Source: Heliomicrobium gestii (GTDB taxonomy: Bacteria; Bacillota; Desulfitobacteriia; Heliobacteriales; Heliobacteriaceae). From it: a stretch of 64,000 bases of DNA. The notes under the pieces are model-generated. The model was not told where the DNA came from. It did not search any database and saw only the letters and a list, made by a program, of their open reading frames with translations. The stretch is taken from positions 246,864 through 310,863 of the forward strand of contig NZ_WXEX01000004.1 in the NCBI RefSeq assembly GCF_009877435.1, given 5' to 3'. How positions within the stretch are numbered: position 1 is the stretch's first letter; each line of letters opens with the position of its first letter. Shown piece by piece: positions 29,326 through 38,600 of this stretch. Both the position numbers and the translations under genes were made by a program.

Positions 29326-30587
29326 GAGGGCACCTCCCCGGCGAGCTTCCCGGCCTTGTAGCCGGAGGCGAGAGCGACGCCGTTGCCGCATTTTTCGATG
29401 GGTCCGTTGGCGCCGGCCAAATTGGCGCCGGTGATCCGCACATTCTCCAGACATACCTGACCGGCTTCGTCGAGCGGCTGCAACCGGTCGTTGACGGCGA
29501 TGCCGAAGCGGTTGAAGCCATGACCGTTCATGGAGAGGAACTCGCCAGAGGCCCACTTCTCCAGTGTGCAGACAGGCAGGTCGAAGATCATCTCTCGAAC
29601 GGCGCCGATCCGGCTGTCAAGGCCGCCGCCGACAAAGGCGCCTGTGGCGAGCACATAGGTCTGGGCGGCAAAGGTGAAGGTCTTGCCGGCGCCTTCGGCG
29701 GTCACCTGGAGGCAGCGGTTGCCTTCCGTCTTCGCGCCGGTGAAGGTGCAGCCGATGATCACATCGACACCCATGTTGCGCAGGTGCTTGAGCAGCAGTT
29801 GCTGCAAGCGCTGGCCCGGCAATGCCGGCGGGATGTTGGCCACTTCGTAGACGGGCGCGCCGAGGGCGGCCGAGAGCCGGGCGGCCACATCGATATCGAG
29901 CCGTTCGCCCAACACCGGCGGGAAGAGGACGACCGTGCCGGATACGACATGGGGCTTGATCTGATCCACCGCTTCTTTGATCCCCTCGGCTTGTTCCAGC
30001 CGGTGGGCCAAGGTGGTGGCGTAGAGTTTTTTCCAGGCGCAGCGCAGCTTCACAACGGCGATGTTTACGCTCTCCGGGAGGTTGCCGTTGCGGGCCAGGT
30101 TGGCGGCCATCACCTCAGGGTAGAAGTCCTTCAGCTCTTCATAGCCGGCGATAACGATCCGTTTAGCCTTGTCCAGGTCCTTGACGGCCATTGAGGGCGG
30201 CGCCAGGAAGGAGGGCCGGAAGGTGCCGACAGCCGTCGGCAACAACCAGTTGGCGCCGCCGTTGTCCCGGTAGTCACAGCCATATCGCGCTGTGATCCCT
30301 TGGAAGCAGCGCAGGCTCTCTTCCAACACATCGGCCACTTTCGTGTAGGGGTGTTCCCGGTTGACCTCACCCAGGCGGGCGATTTGGGCCAGGGGGTTTG
30401 GGCAGACCTGCTGGGGGTCGTCGATGTCATATCCCCAGAGGTCGATGCAGCCGGAAGAAAGACTGAGCGATCCCATGCCCTTGGCGGCGACGGTGACTTT
30501 TTTTCCCGATTCGGCGGCCTTGGCGGCGGCCATCAGGCCGGACAGGCCGGCGCCGATAATCAACACATCTGTTTTTTTATTCATCAT
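29322..30587 (-). CDS. glpB: Anaerobic glycerol-3-phosphate dehydrogenase subunit B
   Basis: A 421-residue flavoprotein with an N-terminal dinucleotide-binding fold (DVLIIGAGLSGLMAAAKAAE) and a C-terminal FAD-closing segment (NVRITGANLAGANGPIEKCG). It belongs to the GlpB family, which forms the catalytic dimer with GlpA. Two adjacent ATG codons (30587 and 30584) are possible starts; the first overlaps the glpA stop as ATGA and has GGAGAG six bases upstream. It overlaps glpC at its other end. Length and order are as in enteric glpABC. Confidence 0.92.
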   Translation of the reverse strand: MMNKKTDVLIIGAGLSGLMAAAKAAESGKKVTVAAKGMGSLSLSSGCIDLWGYDIDDPQQVCPNPLAQIARLGEVNREHPYTKVADVLEESLRCFQGITARYGCDYRDNGGANWLLPTAVGTFRPSFLAPPSMAVKDLDKAKRIVIAGYEELKDFYPEVMAANLARNGNLPESVNIAVVKLRCAWKKLYATTLAHRLEQAEGIKEAVDQIKPHVVSGTVVLFPPVLGERLDIDVAARLSAALGAPVYEVANIPPALPGQRLQQLLLKHLRNMGVDVIIGCTFTGAKTEGNRCLQVTAEGAGKTFTFAAQTYVLATGAFVGGGLDSRIGAVREMIFDLPVCTLEKWASGEFLSMNGHGFNRFGIAVNDRLQPLDEAGQVCLENVRITGANLAGANGPIEKCGNGVALASGYKAGKLAGEVPS

Positions 30588-32188
30588 TTCATTCTCTCCA
30601 TGCCGAAGAGTGTGCAGAAAATCTCTGAGGACAGCTGCGCTTCCCGCAACTGCTGGCCCCAAAGCACAGCCCGGACGCCGCGCCAGCGGTTTTGCAAAAA
30701 CTCGGCCAAAAACTCGCGGTGGGTGACTGTGAACTGTTTATGGTCGCTCATCGCGCCCAGGGTGCGGTAGCTGCAGAAGATGCCTTGGCAGGTGCCCATC
30801 CCCATCCGGGTTCTGCGGCGGATGTCGCTCAAGGTCTTGCTGTCGTCATCGTCAGCCACGTACTCAATCTCGGCGGCGCTGACCATCTCACACTCGCAGA
30901 ACATGCGCCGCTTGGCGCGGTCTTGTTCCGCCTCGGCGACGACTTTGGCAAAACCTTCGCCAAGCCGTTCGGCCGCTTTTTTGGCGCCGGGGACGCCGAA
31001 GACCTTTTTCCCCCGCTCCAGCATCTCCGCCGACTGGGGCGCGCTGAGGGGTTCTTCCTTCGTCCGGCAGGGGGTGTTGTTGCCCAGTTTTTTCGCGGCC
31101 AAGTCGACCGTTTTTTCCGCCATCAGCCGGAAGGTGGTGAATTTTCCGCCGACGATGCTGATCAGGCCGGTGAGGCCATCTCGCTGTTCATGATCGATGA
31201 GGGCGAAGTTTCGCGTCACCGCTCGACCACCGGCGCCCTTGTTCGCCTGGTACAGGGGGCGCACACCGGCGAAGGCCCGGATGATCCGGTAGTCATCGAT
31301 GCGAGGCATCATCTCCCGGCCGACGGCCAGCATATCTTGAACTTCTTTGTCGGTTGTCTTGAAGCTGTTCGGATCGTCAACAGAGACAGAGGTGGTGCCC
31401 AGCAGGGTGATGGTGCCGTGGGGAACGAAAATGTCGGCGTCACCAGGCGGGCGCAAGCGGTTGACAACCTGGTTGGTCAGGCGATGGTTGAAGGCAAGCA
31501 GGGTGCCCTTGTCTTTGATGATGCTCACATCGAGACCGGCCAGGGTCGTTACCTCGCCGGCCCACGCGCCGGCGGCGTTGATCACCATGTCACATTCGAT
31601 CTGACGGGCCTCGCCGGTCAGGGTGTTGGTGAGTTCCACACCGCTGATGCGGCCATTGGTTTGGTGAATCGCCGTCAGTTTGCTGTAGTTGGCCATCTTG
31701 GCGCCATAACGGCGAGCGGAGTTCACGTTGCTCCAGAGCATCCGGAAACCGTCGACAGCCGCATCGGGCACCGAATAGGCGCGGGTGATCTTCGGTGATA
31801 GAACCGGGTATTTTTGAATCAGCGCGCCAACGTCCAACTCTTTGGTCTCAATGCCTGCCTCGGCGCAGGCCTTCACCCATGTCTCCGCATAGGCCGGGTC
31901 GTCGCTCGGCAGTTGGGCGAAGAGACCGCCGGTCGGTTCGATGCAGTCCGGGGCCAGGCGTCGCAGCAACAGGTTTTCTTCGATACACTCTTTTGCCGCC
32001 TCTTTATCTTTCACGGCATAGCGGCCACCGCTGTGCAGCAGCCCGTGAAACCGGGAACTGGTGCCGTGAGCCAGGTCGCCCTGTTCGACCAGGAGGGCCG
32101 ATAGGCCCCGCATGGCCAAATCGCGCAGGATACCCGTACCGGTGGCGCCGCCTCCGATCACCACCACCTGAACGCGTTCGGTTACCAT
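30584..32188 (-). CDS. glpA: Anaerobic glycerol-3-phosphate dehydrogenase subunit A
   Basis: A 534-residue FAD enzyme oxidising sn-glycerol-3-phosphate to dihydroxyacetone phosphate. It has the N-terminal FAD fold (VQVVVIGGGATGTGILRDLA), DAO-family motifs (GTSSRFHGLLHSGGRYAV) and a C-terminal BFD-like [2Fe-2S] domain (CECEMVSAAEIEY; GMGTCQGIFCSYR). The FAD fold and BFD tail together distinguish GlpA from aerobic GlpD. The start ATG has ACGGAGG upstream. The preceding 413 bases contain a leader with a strong terminator hairpin, so read-through control, probably by GlpP, is likely. Confidence 0.94.
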   Translation of the reverse strand: MVTERVQVVVIGGGATGTGILRDLAMRGLSALLVEQGDLAHGTSSRFHGLLHSGGRYAVKDKEAAKECIEENLLLRRLAPDCIEPTGGLFAQLPSDDPAYAETWVKACAEAGIETKELDVGALIQKYPVLSPKITRAYSVPDAAVDGFRMLWSNVNSARRYGAKMANYSKLTAIHQTNGRISGVELTNTLTGEARQIECDMVINAAGAWAGEVTTLAGLDVSIIKDKGTLLAFNHRLTNQVVNRLRPPGDADIFVPHGTITLLGTTSVSVDDPNSFKTTDKEVQDMLAVGREMMPRIDDYRIIRAFAGVRPLYQANKGAGGRAVTRNFALIDHEQRDGLTGLISIVGGKFTTFRLMAEKTVDLAAKKLGNNTPCRTKEEPLSAPQSAEMLERGKKVFGVPGAKKAAERLGEGFAKVVAEAEQDRAKRRMFCECEMVSAAEIEYVADDDDSKTLSDIRRRTRMGMGTCQGIFCSYRTLGAMSDHKQFTVTHREFLAEFLQNRWRGVRAVLWGQQLREAQLSSEIFCTLFGMERMK

Positions 32189-32250
32189 AGGTCAACCTCC
32201 GTCCGTTTCGTCGTATAGAAGTCGTAGAAAGCATGAAGCATTCCTTTTAT

Positions 32251-32345
32251 GAAAAAAAGCCGCCAATGCCAGATCATTTCCGGTACTGCTGCGGCTTCTC
32301 CAAACTCACAGGCCTCTATCAAGTTCAGGGTTGATTTCCCTCACT
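32251..32345 (-). promoter_or_regulatory. Structured leader and terminator upstream of glpABC
   Basis: On the minus strand a GCCGC...GCGGC stem with internal pairing (32259-32295) ends in seven Ts (32258-32252), 63 bases before the glpA start. Upstream, AGGGAAATCAACCCT makes a second small hairpin. The terminator in front of the gene and the presence of glpP suggest a GlpP antitermination site. The RNA does not match any riboswitch class I can name. Confidence 0.6.
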
Positions 32346-32445
32346 GTGGCGTTCCATGAATGTTGAGGAAAACCTTTATCGAATTGACCTGACGGTCAGA
32401 ATTGACAATCGTAAAAGGCGCTTCGCCTGGCGGGATGGGGAGCTT

Positions 32446-32487
32446 GGAGGAGGTCGCGCCGCCTGTCAGGCCGGCGCGGCCTCCTCC
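32446..32487. repeat. Large GC-rich inverted repeat downstream of glpK
   Basis: GGAGGAGG-T-CGCGCCG and CGGCGCG-G-CCTCCTCC form a near-perfect 16-bp stem with a ten-base loop. No T run follows on either strand. A second stem (GATACAG/CTGTATC) lies at 32518-32538. Together they make the glpK-glpA gap highly structured. Confidence 0.7.
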
Positions 32488-32601
32488 CCTACGCTCTTGG
32501 TTTCGGCGATTCAAGCCGATACAGTCGGATTCTGTATCACTCACTCGCTGATTTCCGACGCTCGTTCTACAGAATTGCAGTTCATCTATCGCTGCTGTTG
32601 A

Positions 32602-34134
<1,533 letters not shown>

Positions 34135-34364
34135 TCAATAGGGTTGATTCGAAGGATTCTGTATGGACGCTATTGACTGCGATTTGACAGGGACTCATGA
34201 GGGAAGGTTTAACTGGGGAAGCGGCTTTTCGGATGATTTTCCGCTTCAAGCGTTGTCGGCGGGTGGGGCATCCCGCCGCCACATGTTTCAATGATTGCTG
34301 TTATTTTCGGAAACGCTCGCTTCTCTGCTGTTTCAGGCGAGGCGATTTGTTATCACAGGGTTGC

Positions 34365-35075
34365 TTAGGCGCCGAAGAAGGTGACGTAGAAGAAAGCGCC
34401 GACAACTGCGCCGATGACGGGACCGACGATGGGAACCCAGGAGTAGGCCCAGTCAGAGTCCCGCTTGCCGGGAATCGGCAGAACGGCGTGAGCGATACGA
34501 GGACCCAGGTCGCGGGCGGGGTTCAGAGCGTAACCGGTGGGGCCGCCGAGGGACATACCCAGGACGACGATCAGCAGGCCGACAGAGATGGTGCCGACGC
34601 CGTCAGCCATCTTGTTGGCGCCGAGGGCGAGGATGCCCAGGACCAGCATGGCGGTAGCGATCACTTCAGTGACGACGTTCGCGCCATAGCTGCGGATAGC
34701 CGGGCCGGTGCAGAAGATGCCCAACTTGGCATCGGCGTCGTTCGTTTCTTTCCAGTGGGGCAGGTAGGCCAGGTAGACGAGCACAGCGCCGAGGAAAGCG
34801 CCGATCATCTGGGCGGCGATGTAGCTGGGTACTTGCGCCCAGGGGAATTTGCCGATGGCGGCGAGACCGATGGTCAATGCGGGGTTCAGGTGGGCGCCGC
34901 TGTAGGAACCGACGCTGAAGGCCGCGATCAATACGGCGAGACCCCAGGCGACAGTGATGACGATCCAGCCAGCGTTCTGGCCTTTCGATTTGTTGAGCAA
35001 CACCCCGGCGACGACACCGTCACCAAGGAGAATGAGGATCATTGTACCGATAAGTTCTGCTGTAAACGGCGACAT
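34365..35075 (-). CDS. glpF: Glycerol facilitator (aquaglyceroporin)
   Basis: A 236-residue membrane channel with six helices and the two pore half-helices: the first NPA box in SGAHLNPALTIG and the second in GYALNPARDLGPR. The Asp after the second NPA (NPARD) and the longer loops are glycerol-facilitator features rather than those of a water-only channel. The start ATG 35075 has GGAGGAC upstream. It is preceded by a leader of nearly 300 bases with a hairpin. glpK follows after 260 bases containing GC-rich hairpins without T runs. Confidence 0.95.
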   Translation of the reverse strand: MSPFTAELIGTMILILLGDGVVAGVLLNKSKGQNAGWIVITVAWGLAVLIAAFSVGSYSGAHLNPALTIGLAAIGKFPWAQVPSYIAAQMIGAFLGAVLVYLAYLPHWKETNDADAKLGIFCTGPAIRSYGANVVTEVIATAMLVLGILALGANKMADGVGTISVGLLIVVLGMSLGGPTGYALNPARDLGPRIAHAVLPIPGKRDSDWAYSWVPIVGPVIGAVVGAFFYVTFFGA

Positions 35076-35362
35076 AACTTGTCCTCCTCGTACTGTTTTT
35101 CCTTCTGCTTTTTGGCATGCAACCAGCGGATTCGACGCGCCGGCTTGTCACTTGCCGCTTGCCCCAAATGATTCTTCATCGCTTGAATCGCCATCATCCC
35201 CCTTGCCGGTATGATCCGGAGCAATCGGAGGTGGCCGCTTTTTGCAGATCACTCCCTTCCTTGCGTAAAATATCACGACCACAAACATCGCGCGAAAGGT
35301 TCGAGCGTCTACGCGGCCGTCTCCTGAACTCCAAAGCCCGGGTCTAGTGAGTAAGAAACGGA
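35076..35362. other. Long untranslated stretch upstream of glpF
   Basis: About 290 bases between the glpF start and the nearest leader hairpin. I see no gene and no clear promoter or terminator in it. It is either a long leader or contains a promoter I cannot recognise. Confidence 0.4.
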
Positions 35363-35406
35363 TAACCCCCAATTCAACATCAATTCGATGTCTCTTCGGG
35401 GGTTAA
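35363..35406 (-). promoter_or_regulatory. glpF leader hairpin (candidate GlpP target)
   Basis: TTAACCCCC and GGGGGTTA form the outer stem and ACATC/GATGT an inner stem on the minus strand. The following U-tract is weak (TATCCGTTTCTT). A GAATGTTATAAC element lies 37 bases upstream, at 35443-35454. The hairpin resembles the one at 35551-35602. Confidence 0.5.
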
Positions 35407-35442
35407 CTCTTTTACTCCTAACCCGATATCAAATTGTTCTTA

Positions 35443-35454
35443 GTTATAACATTC
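35443..35454 (-). promoter_or_regulatory. First copy of GAATGTTATAAC element (possible -10 region)
   Basis: A twelve-base element containing TATAAC, identical to 35716-35727. TTTGTC lies 16 bases upstream of TATAAC on the minus strand, so a promoter for glpF is possible. Confidence 0.4.
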
Positions 35455-35550
35455 TTCATCTACGGACAAATTCCTGCTGAAAAATTAGAATTATTATAAA
35501 TTTACTGACTCGGTTCACTGGCGTCGCTTTTCCGGCTTACCTCCCCCCCT

Positions 35551-35602
35551 TAGAAAAAGAACCCCCGAAAAGCATCCTATCGATGCGTTCTCGGGGGGTT
35601 CT
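35551..35602 (-). terminator. Terminator/attenuator hairpin between glpP and glpF
   Basis: On the minus strand AGAACCCCCCGAG...GCATC-GATAG-GATGC...CGGGGGTTCT is followed by TTTTTCT. It may end glpP or be a GlpP-controlled attenuator. It shares the AACCCCC/GGGGGTT outer and ATC/GAT inner stems with the glpF hairpin. Confidence 0.75.
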
Positions 35603-35715
35603 CTGTAAACTCCCAACCCACTGATCAACTTGTCTGACGCGCTGAGCAAAGGACCACTGCTGCTGCTGCGGACATTGGTCGCCTCTGGGTCTTTGCATCT
35701 TTGCGCATGTTGCAT

Positions 35716-35727
35716 GTTATAACATTC
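35716..35727 (-). promoter_or_regulatory. Second copy of GAATGTTATAAC element
   Basis: Identical to 35443-35454, and likewise located upstream (in minus-strand direction) of an AACCCCC hairpin. It suggests a duplicated promoter-leader unit. Confidence 0.4.
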
Positions 35728-35767
35728 GATATGCCGTTCGAAAATCCTGCTGTTCTTTAAAAAAATG

Positions 35768-36337
35768 TTATGAACAGAACCAGAGGTGGCGCAAGCTCGT
35801 CGATACGGCGTCGATCCCTTTTTCAAAGGCATCCCGCACATCCGCCTCGGTGCGCAACAGCCCGCCGGCGAGAACGGGGACGCCGAGGGCTTTTTTTAAG
35901 TCCTGAATAACGAAACGGGGAACTGTGGCCGGCAGGATTTCGACGGCGCTGGGCTTGACATCGCCGGCGACGCGAATGGCCGTCTTGATCGACTCAGAAT
36001 CGACAATGAAGACACGTTGGACAACCCAGAGGCCTTCCTCTACGGCGAGTTTGACCAGATTGGACTTGGTGGTGACGATGCCATGAACGCCCATCCGCTT
36101 GAGCAGATGGATGCCAGCCTTGTCCTTTCCAATCCCTTCGATCAGATCGATGTGGGCCAACACATTTTTCTGGGCCGCCCGGATGCGTTTGATCGCGTTG
36201 GGCAGGTGGTTGACGTCACCGCCGAGCAAAAAGATGGTGCGGATCTTGGGGTGGCCGATCAACTCTTCCAGGTCCTCCAGTCGGCGAAGGGCGCCGCCGA
36301 TCTTCGTTCCTTCCATAACCGTTTCTAAAAATCCCAT
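35768..36337 (-). CDS. glpP: Glycerol-3-phosphate-responsive antiterminator GlpP
   Basis: A 189-residue protein of the GlpP family. It is TIM-barrel-like, with IRTIFLLGGDVNHLPNAIKR, VLAHIDLIEGIGKDKAGI, GIVTTKSNLVKLA, FIVDSESI and the phosphate-binding-like VPVLAGGLLRTEADVRDA. In Bacillus subtilis GlpP with glycerol-3-phosphate binds leader RNAs of glp genes and prevents termination (established). The start ATG has CGGGAGG upstream. Location directly upstream of glpF, glpK and glpABC, each behind structured leaders, supports the same role here. Confidence 0.93.
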   Translation of the reverse strand: MGFLETVMEGTKIGGALRRLEDLEELIGHPKIRTIFLLGGDVNHLPNAIKRIRAAQKNVLAHIDLIEGIGKDKAGIHLLKRMGVHGIVTTKSNLVKLAVEEGLWVVQRVFIVDSESIKTAIRVAGDVKPSAVEILPATVPRFVIQDLKKALGVPVLAGGLLRTEADVRDAFEKGIDAVSTSLRHLWFCS

Positions 36338-36510
36338 GCTACCTCCCGAACACCAATCCTGCCGATTTGTATTCGTTCATTCATTCTCCATCTCGAGCAA
36401 CAAATCCTGCGTTCACCCCATATTCTAGCAAGAGATCCGGTAACCCTTCCCCAGGTTAGTGTAACCGCCTCATCCTCATTGCTATCGCTCCCTTACCGAC
36501 CAAACAAAGA

Positions 36511-36550
36511 AACCGAGAATCCCCCCTCGATTCGGAGGGCGCCCGGTTTT
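36511..36550 (-). terminator. Terminator of the Mur ligase-M23 fusion gene
   Basis: AAAAAACCGGGCGCCCTCC...GAGGGGGGATTCTCGGTTTCTTTG forms an imperfect stem on the minus strand, starting 26 bases after the stop at 36576. The plus strand also ends in TTTTTT, so it may work both ways. Confidence 0.75.
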
Positions 36551-36575
36551 TTCTGACTGATATAAACGGCGTGTT

Positions 36576-38372
36576 TTACCGTATCACATAGTAGTAGGGA
36601 TCCACCGCTTTCCCGTCAAAGCGAACCTCATAATGCAGGTGCGGCCCTGTTGTCCGTCCGCTGCTGCCGACCTCAGCGATGGGCTGATCCTGCGCCACCC
36701 TATCACCCACCTGAACGTAGACCTTGTGGAGATGGGCGTAGCCTGTCACGATGCCATCACCGTGATCGATCTCCAGGTGATGTCCGTAAATCGGATGGCC
36801 CAGTTCAACCTTGTTGACCGTGCCGGCAGATGCCGCCACGATCGCCGTTCCCCGCCGGGCAAAGAGATCGATCCCCTCGTGAGCCGCCCACTCTCGGGTG
36901 ATCGGATGCCGTTGAAAGCCGAAGTTGCGGGTGATCTCGAACTTCGCCAGAGGCGGAACCAGCCCAGATTGGCGAGCCGCCTCTTTTTCGATGGCATCGG
37001 CCACGATTTCCAGTTCTACGCTATGGGAGGCTTTGACCAGCAGCACCCCTTCTTCCGGCAGTTCCTTCAGGGCCAGTTCAACGACATTTCCCTTTTCCCA
37101 CTTTTCAGAGGCGTAAAGGACCCTTCCGCCGGCTTCCGTAGCCCCCTCTGCCATGGTTTTCGCATACTGCCCCAAGGCGATCAGGCCAAAGCCAAGCTCT
37201 GCCGCCAACTTGCCGATCGATCGATGCTGCGCAGGCGCTTCCTCGCCAAGGCTGCTCATTGTTCCCACGATCGCCAAGCGTTTCCCTTCTTCCGCCAGCC
37301 TCGCTGCGCTTTCTAATGAGGCTGACATGGAATGGGGGTTGGCGTTATAGGTGGCATCGATGAGCAACCGCCTCCCCGGCAGATGAATCGGAGAAAAACG
37401 CCCCGGTGTCTGCTGCACCTTTGTGAATCCCTTGGCGATCGCCTCCGGCGAAAGACCCACATGGTCAGCGACTGCCGCAACCAGCAACGCGTCGATCACG
37501 GCTGGACGTCCGTAAAATCCGGGCAGTTCCACCTCTACCTCCCGCTCTAACCCACAGAGTTGAAAGCGGGTTCCGTTGCGGTGCACCTGGATGCGCTCGG
37601 CCCACAGGGAGAGAGCGCTCATCTCGCGCTCCAGCCCCACCCAGCGAACAGGCGCCTTACAGCGTGTCAGTTCTAGGCTGCGGCAGCCTGGATCATCGCC
37701 GTTTAAAACGAGAAGCCCTTTTTCCGGGAGGTGTTTCAGCAATTTTTCCTTTTCCCGGCGCACACCCTCTCTTCCCCCGAGATCTTTGGCATGGCCCAGA
37801 CCGATACAGGTGATCACACCGATCTCCGGCGCCGCCAACCGGCTGCCGAAATCAATACTGTTGGGGATGTAGGCGCCGACTTCGACTACGCCGAAGGCAT
37901 GGCGTGGACGAAGTCGGAAGAGGGTATACCCGATCCCGTAGGGGCCGTTGTAGTTTCGCCAGTTTTTTTGCACCTCGCCGGCTTCAGCCAGCACAGCGGC
38001 AAGCATCTCTTTGGTTGTTGTTTTTCCGGCCGATCCGGTCACCGCCACGATGCGCGCCTTGCAGCGCCGGCGGTAGGCCTTGACCAATTTGAAATAGGCG
38101 TCCCGCACGGAAGCCGCGCCGATCACAGGCACACCGGCATTGGCTGCCGCAGAAGCCGCCCGAGCCGGGAGCACCAGCGCGCCTACTCTTTTGCCGGCCG
38201 CTCGGACGGCGTATCCCGCCGGATCGGCCAGATTGACCAGCGGGATCAGGACATCCCCCTTTCCGCAATCGGCCAACCGCTCACAAACATAGCGAACCGG
38301 ATCCTCCGGACGCCCGGACAAGAGCTCTCCCCCTGTCGCTGCGACGATGGCGCCAACGTTCCATTCGTTCAC
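36576..38372 (-). CDS. MurF-type Mur ligase fused to M23 (LytM) endopeptidase
   Basis: One 598-residue frame with two enzymes. Residues about 1-465 form a MurF-like ligase: substrate domain (KGDVLIPLVNLADPAGYAV), ATP loop VTGSAGKTTTKEML (about 113-121), YNGPYGIGYTLF, GHAKDLGGREGVRREK with the candidate carbamylated Lys, LNGDDPGC, and DATYNANPHSM. Residues about 483-598 form a complete M23 peptidase: FGFQRHPITREW, the zinc motif HEGID, GYAHL and GPHLHYEV. MurF works in the cytoplasm adding D-Ala-D-Ala; M23 enzymes cut peptidoglycan peptides outside. No signal peptide, membrane helix or linker is visible. GTG 38372 has GGAGG eight bases upstream; a TTG two codons earlier is too close. It is downstream of murJ, behind that gene's terminator. 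Confidence 0.92.
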   Translation of the reverse strand: MNEWNVGAIVAATGGELLSGRPEDPVRYVCERLADCGKGDVLIPLVNLADPAGYAVRAAGKRVGALVLPARAASAAANAGVPVIGAASVRDAYFKLVKAYRRRCKARIVAVTGSAGKTTTKEMLAAVLAEAGEVQKNWRNYNGPYGIGYTLFRLRPRHAFGVVEVGAYIPNSIDFGSRLAAPEIGVITCIGLGHAKDLGGREGVRREKEKLLKHLPEKGLLVLNGDDPGCRSLELTRCKAPVRWVGLEREMSALSLWAERIQVHRNGTRFQLCGLEREVEVELPGFYGRPAVIDALLVAAVADHVGLSPEAIAKGFTKVQQTPGRFSPIHLPGRRLLIDATYNANPHSMSASLESAARLAEEGKRLAIVGTMSSLGEEAPAQHRSIGKLAAELGFGLIALGQYAKTMAEGATEAGGRVLYASEKWEKGNVVELALKELPEEGVLLVKASHSVELEIVADAIEKEAARQSGLVPPLAKFEITRNFGFQRHPITREWAAHEGIDLFARRGTAIVAASAGTVNKVELGHPIYGHHLEIDHGDGIVTGYAHLHKVYVQVGDRVAQDQPIAEVGSSGRTTGPHLHYEVRFDGKAVDPYYYVIR

Positions 38373-38485
38373 GGGCAATACCTCCGATGGCAGTTTTGTA
38401 TACTACCAAAATATGGTGGTTGCTGCCGGCTGTTACCCCAATCGCTGCAAGGGTCTCCGGCGCCAACGACAGTACCGGCATTCCA

Positions 38486-38512
38486 TAAAAAAACCGGCGC
38501 CTACGCGCCGGT
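38486..38512 (-). terminator. Terminator of murJ
   Basis: ACCGGCGC-GTAG-GCGCCGGT followed by six Ts on the minus strand, about 90 bases after the murJ stop. Confidence 0.85.
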
Positions 38513-38600
38513 TCTCCCTGAACAACCTCATTTATCCATCTGCGATTGCGATCATCTATTTACCCAATGCCTTCCACTCGTCCGATGGCGTCAACGACGC

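Noticed and set aside
32251..32345. glpA leader as a TPP, cobalamin, T-box or SAM riboswitch
   Set aside because: The landmarks I know for those classes (for example CTGAGA/ACCTGATC, the B12 box, GGTGGTACCGCG) are absent.
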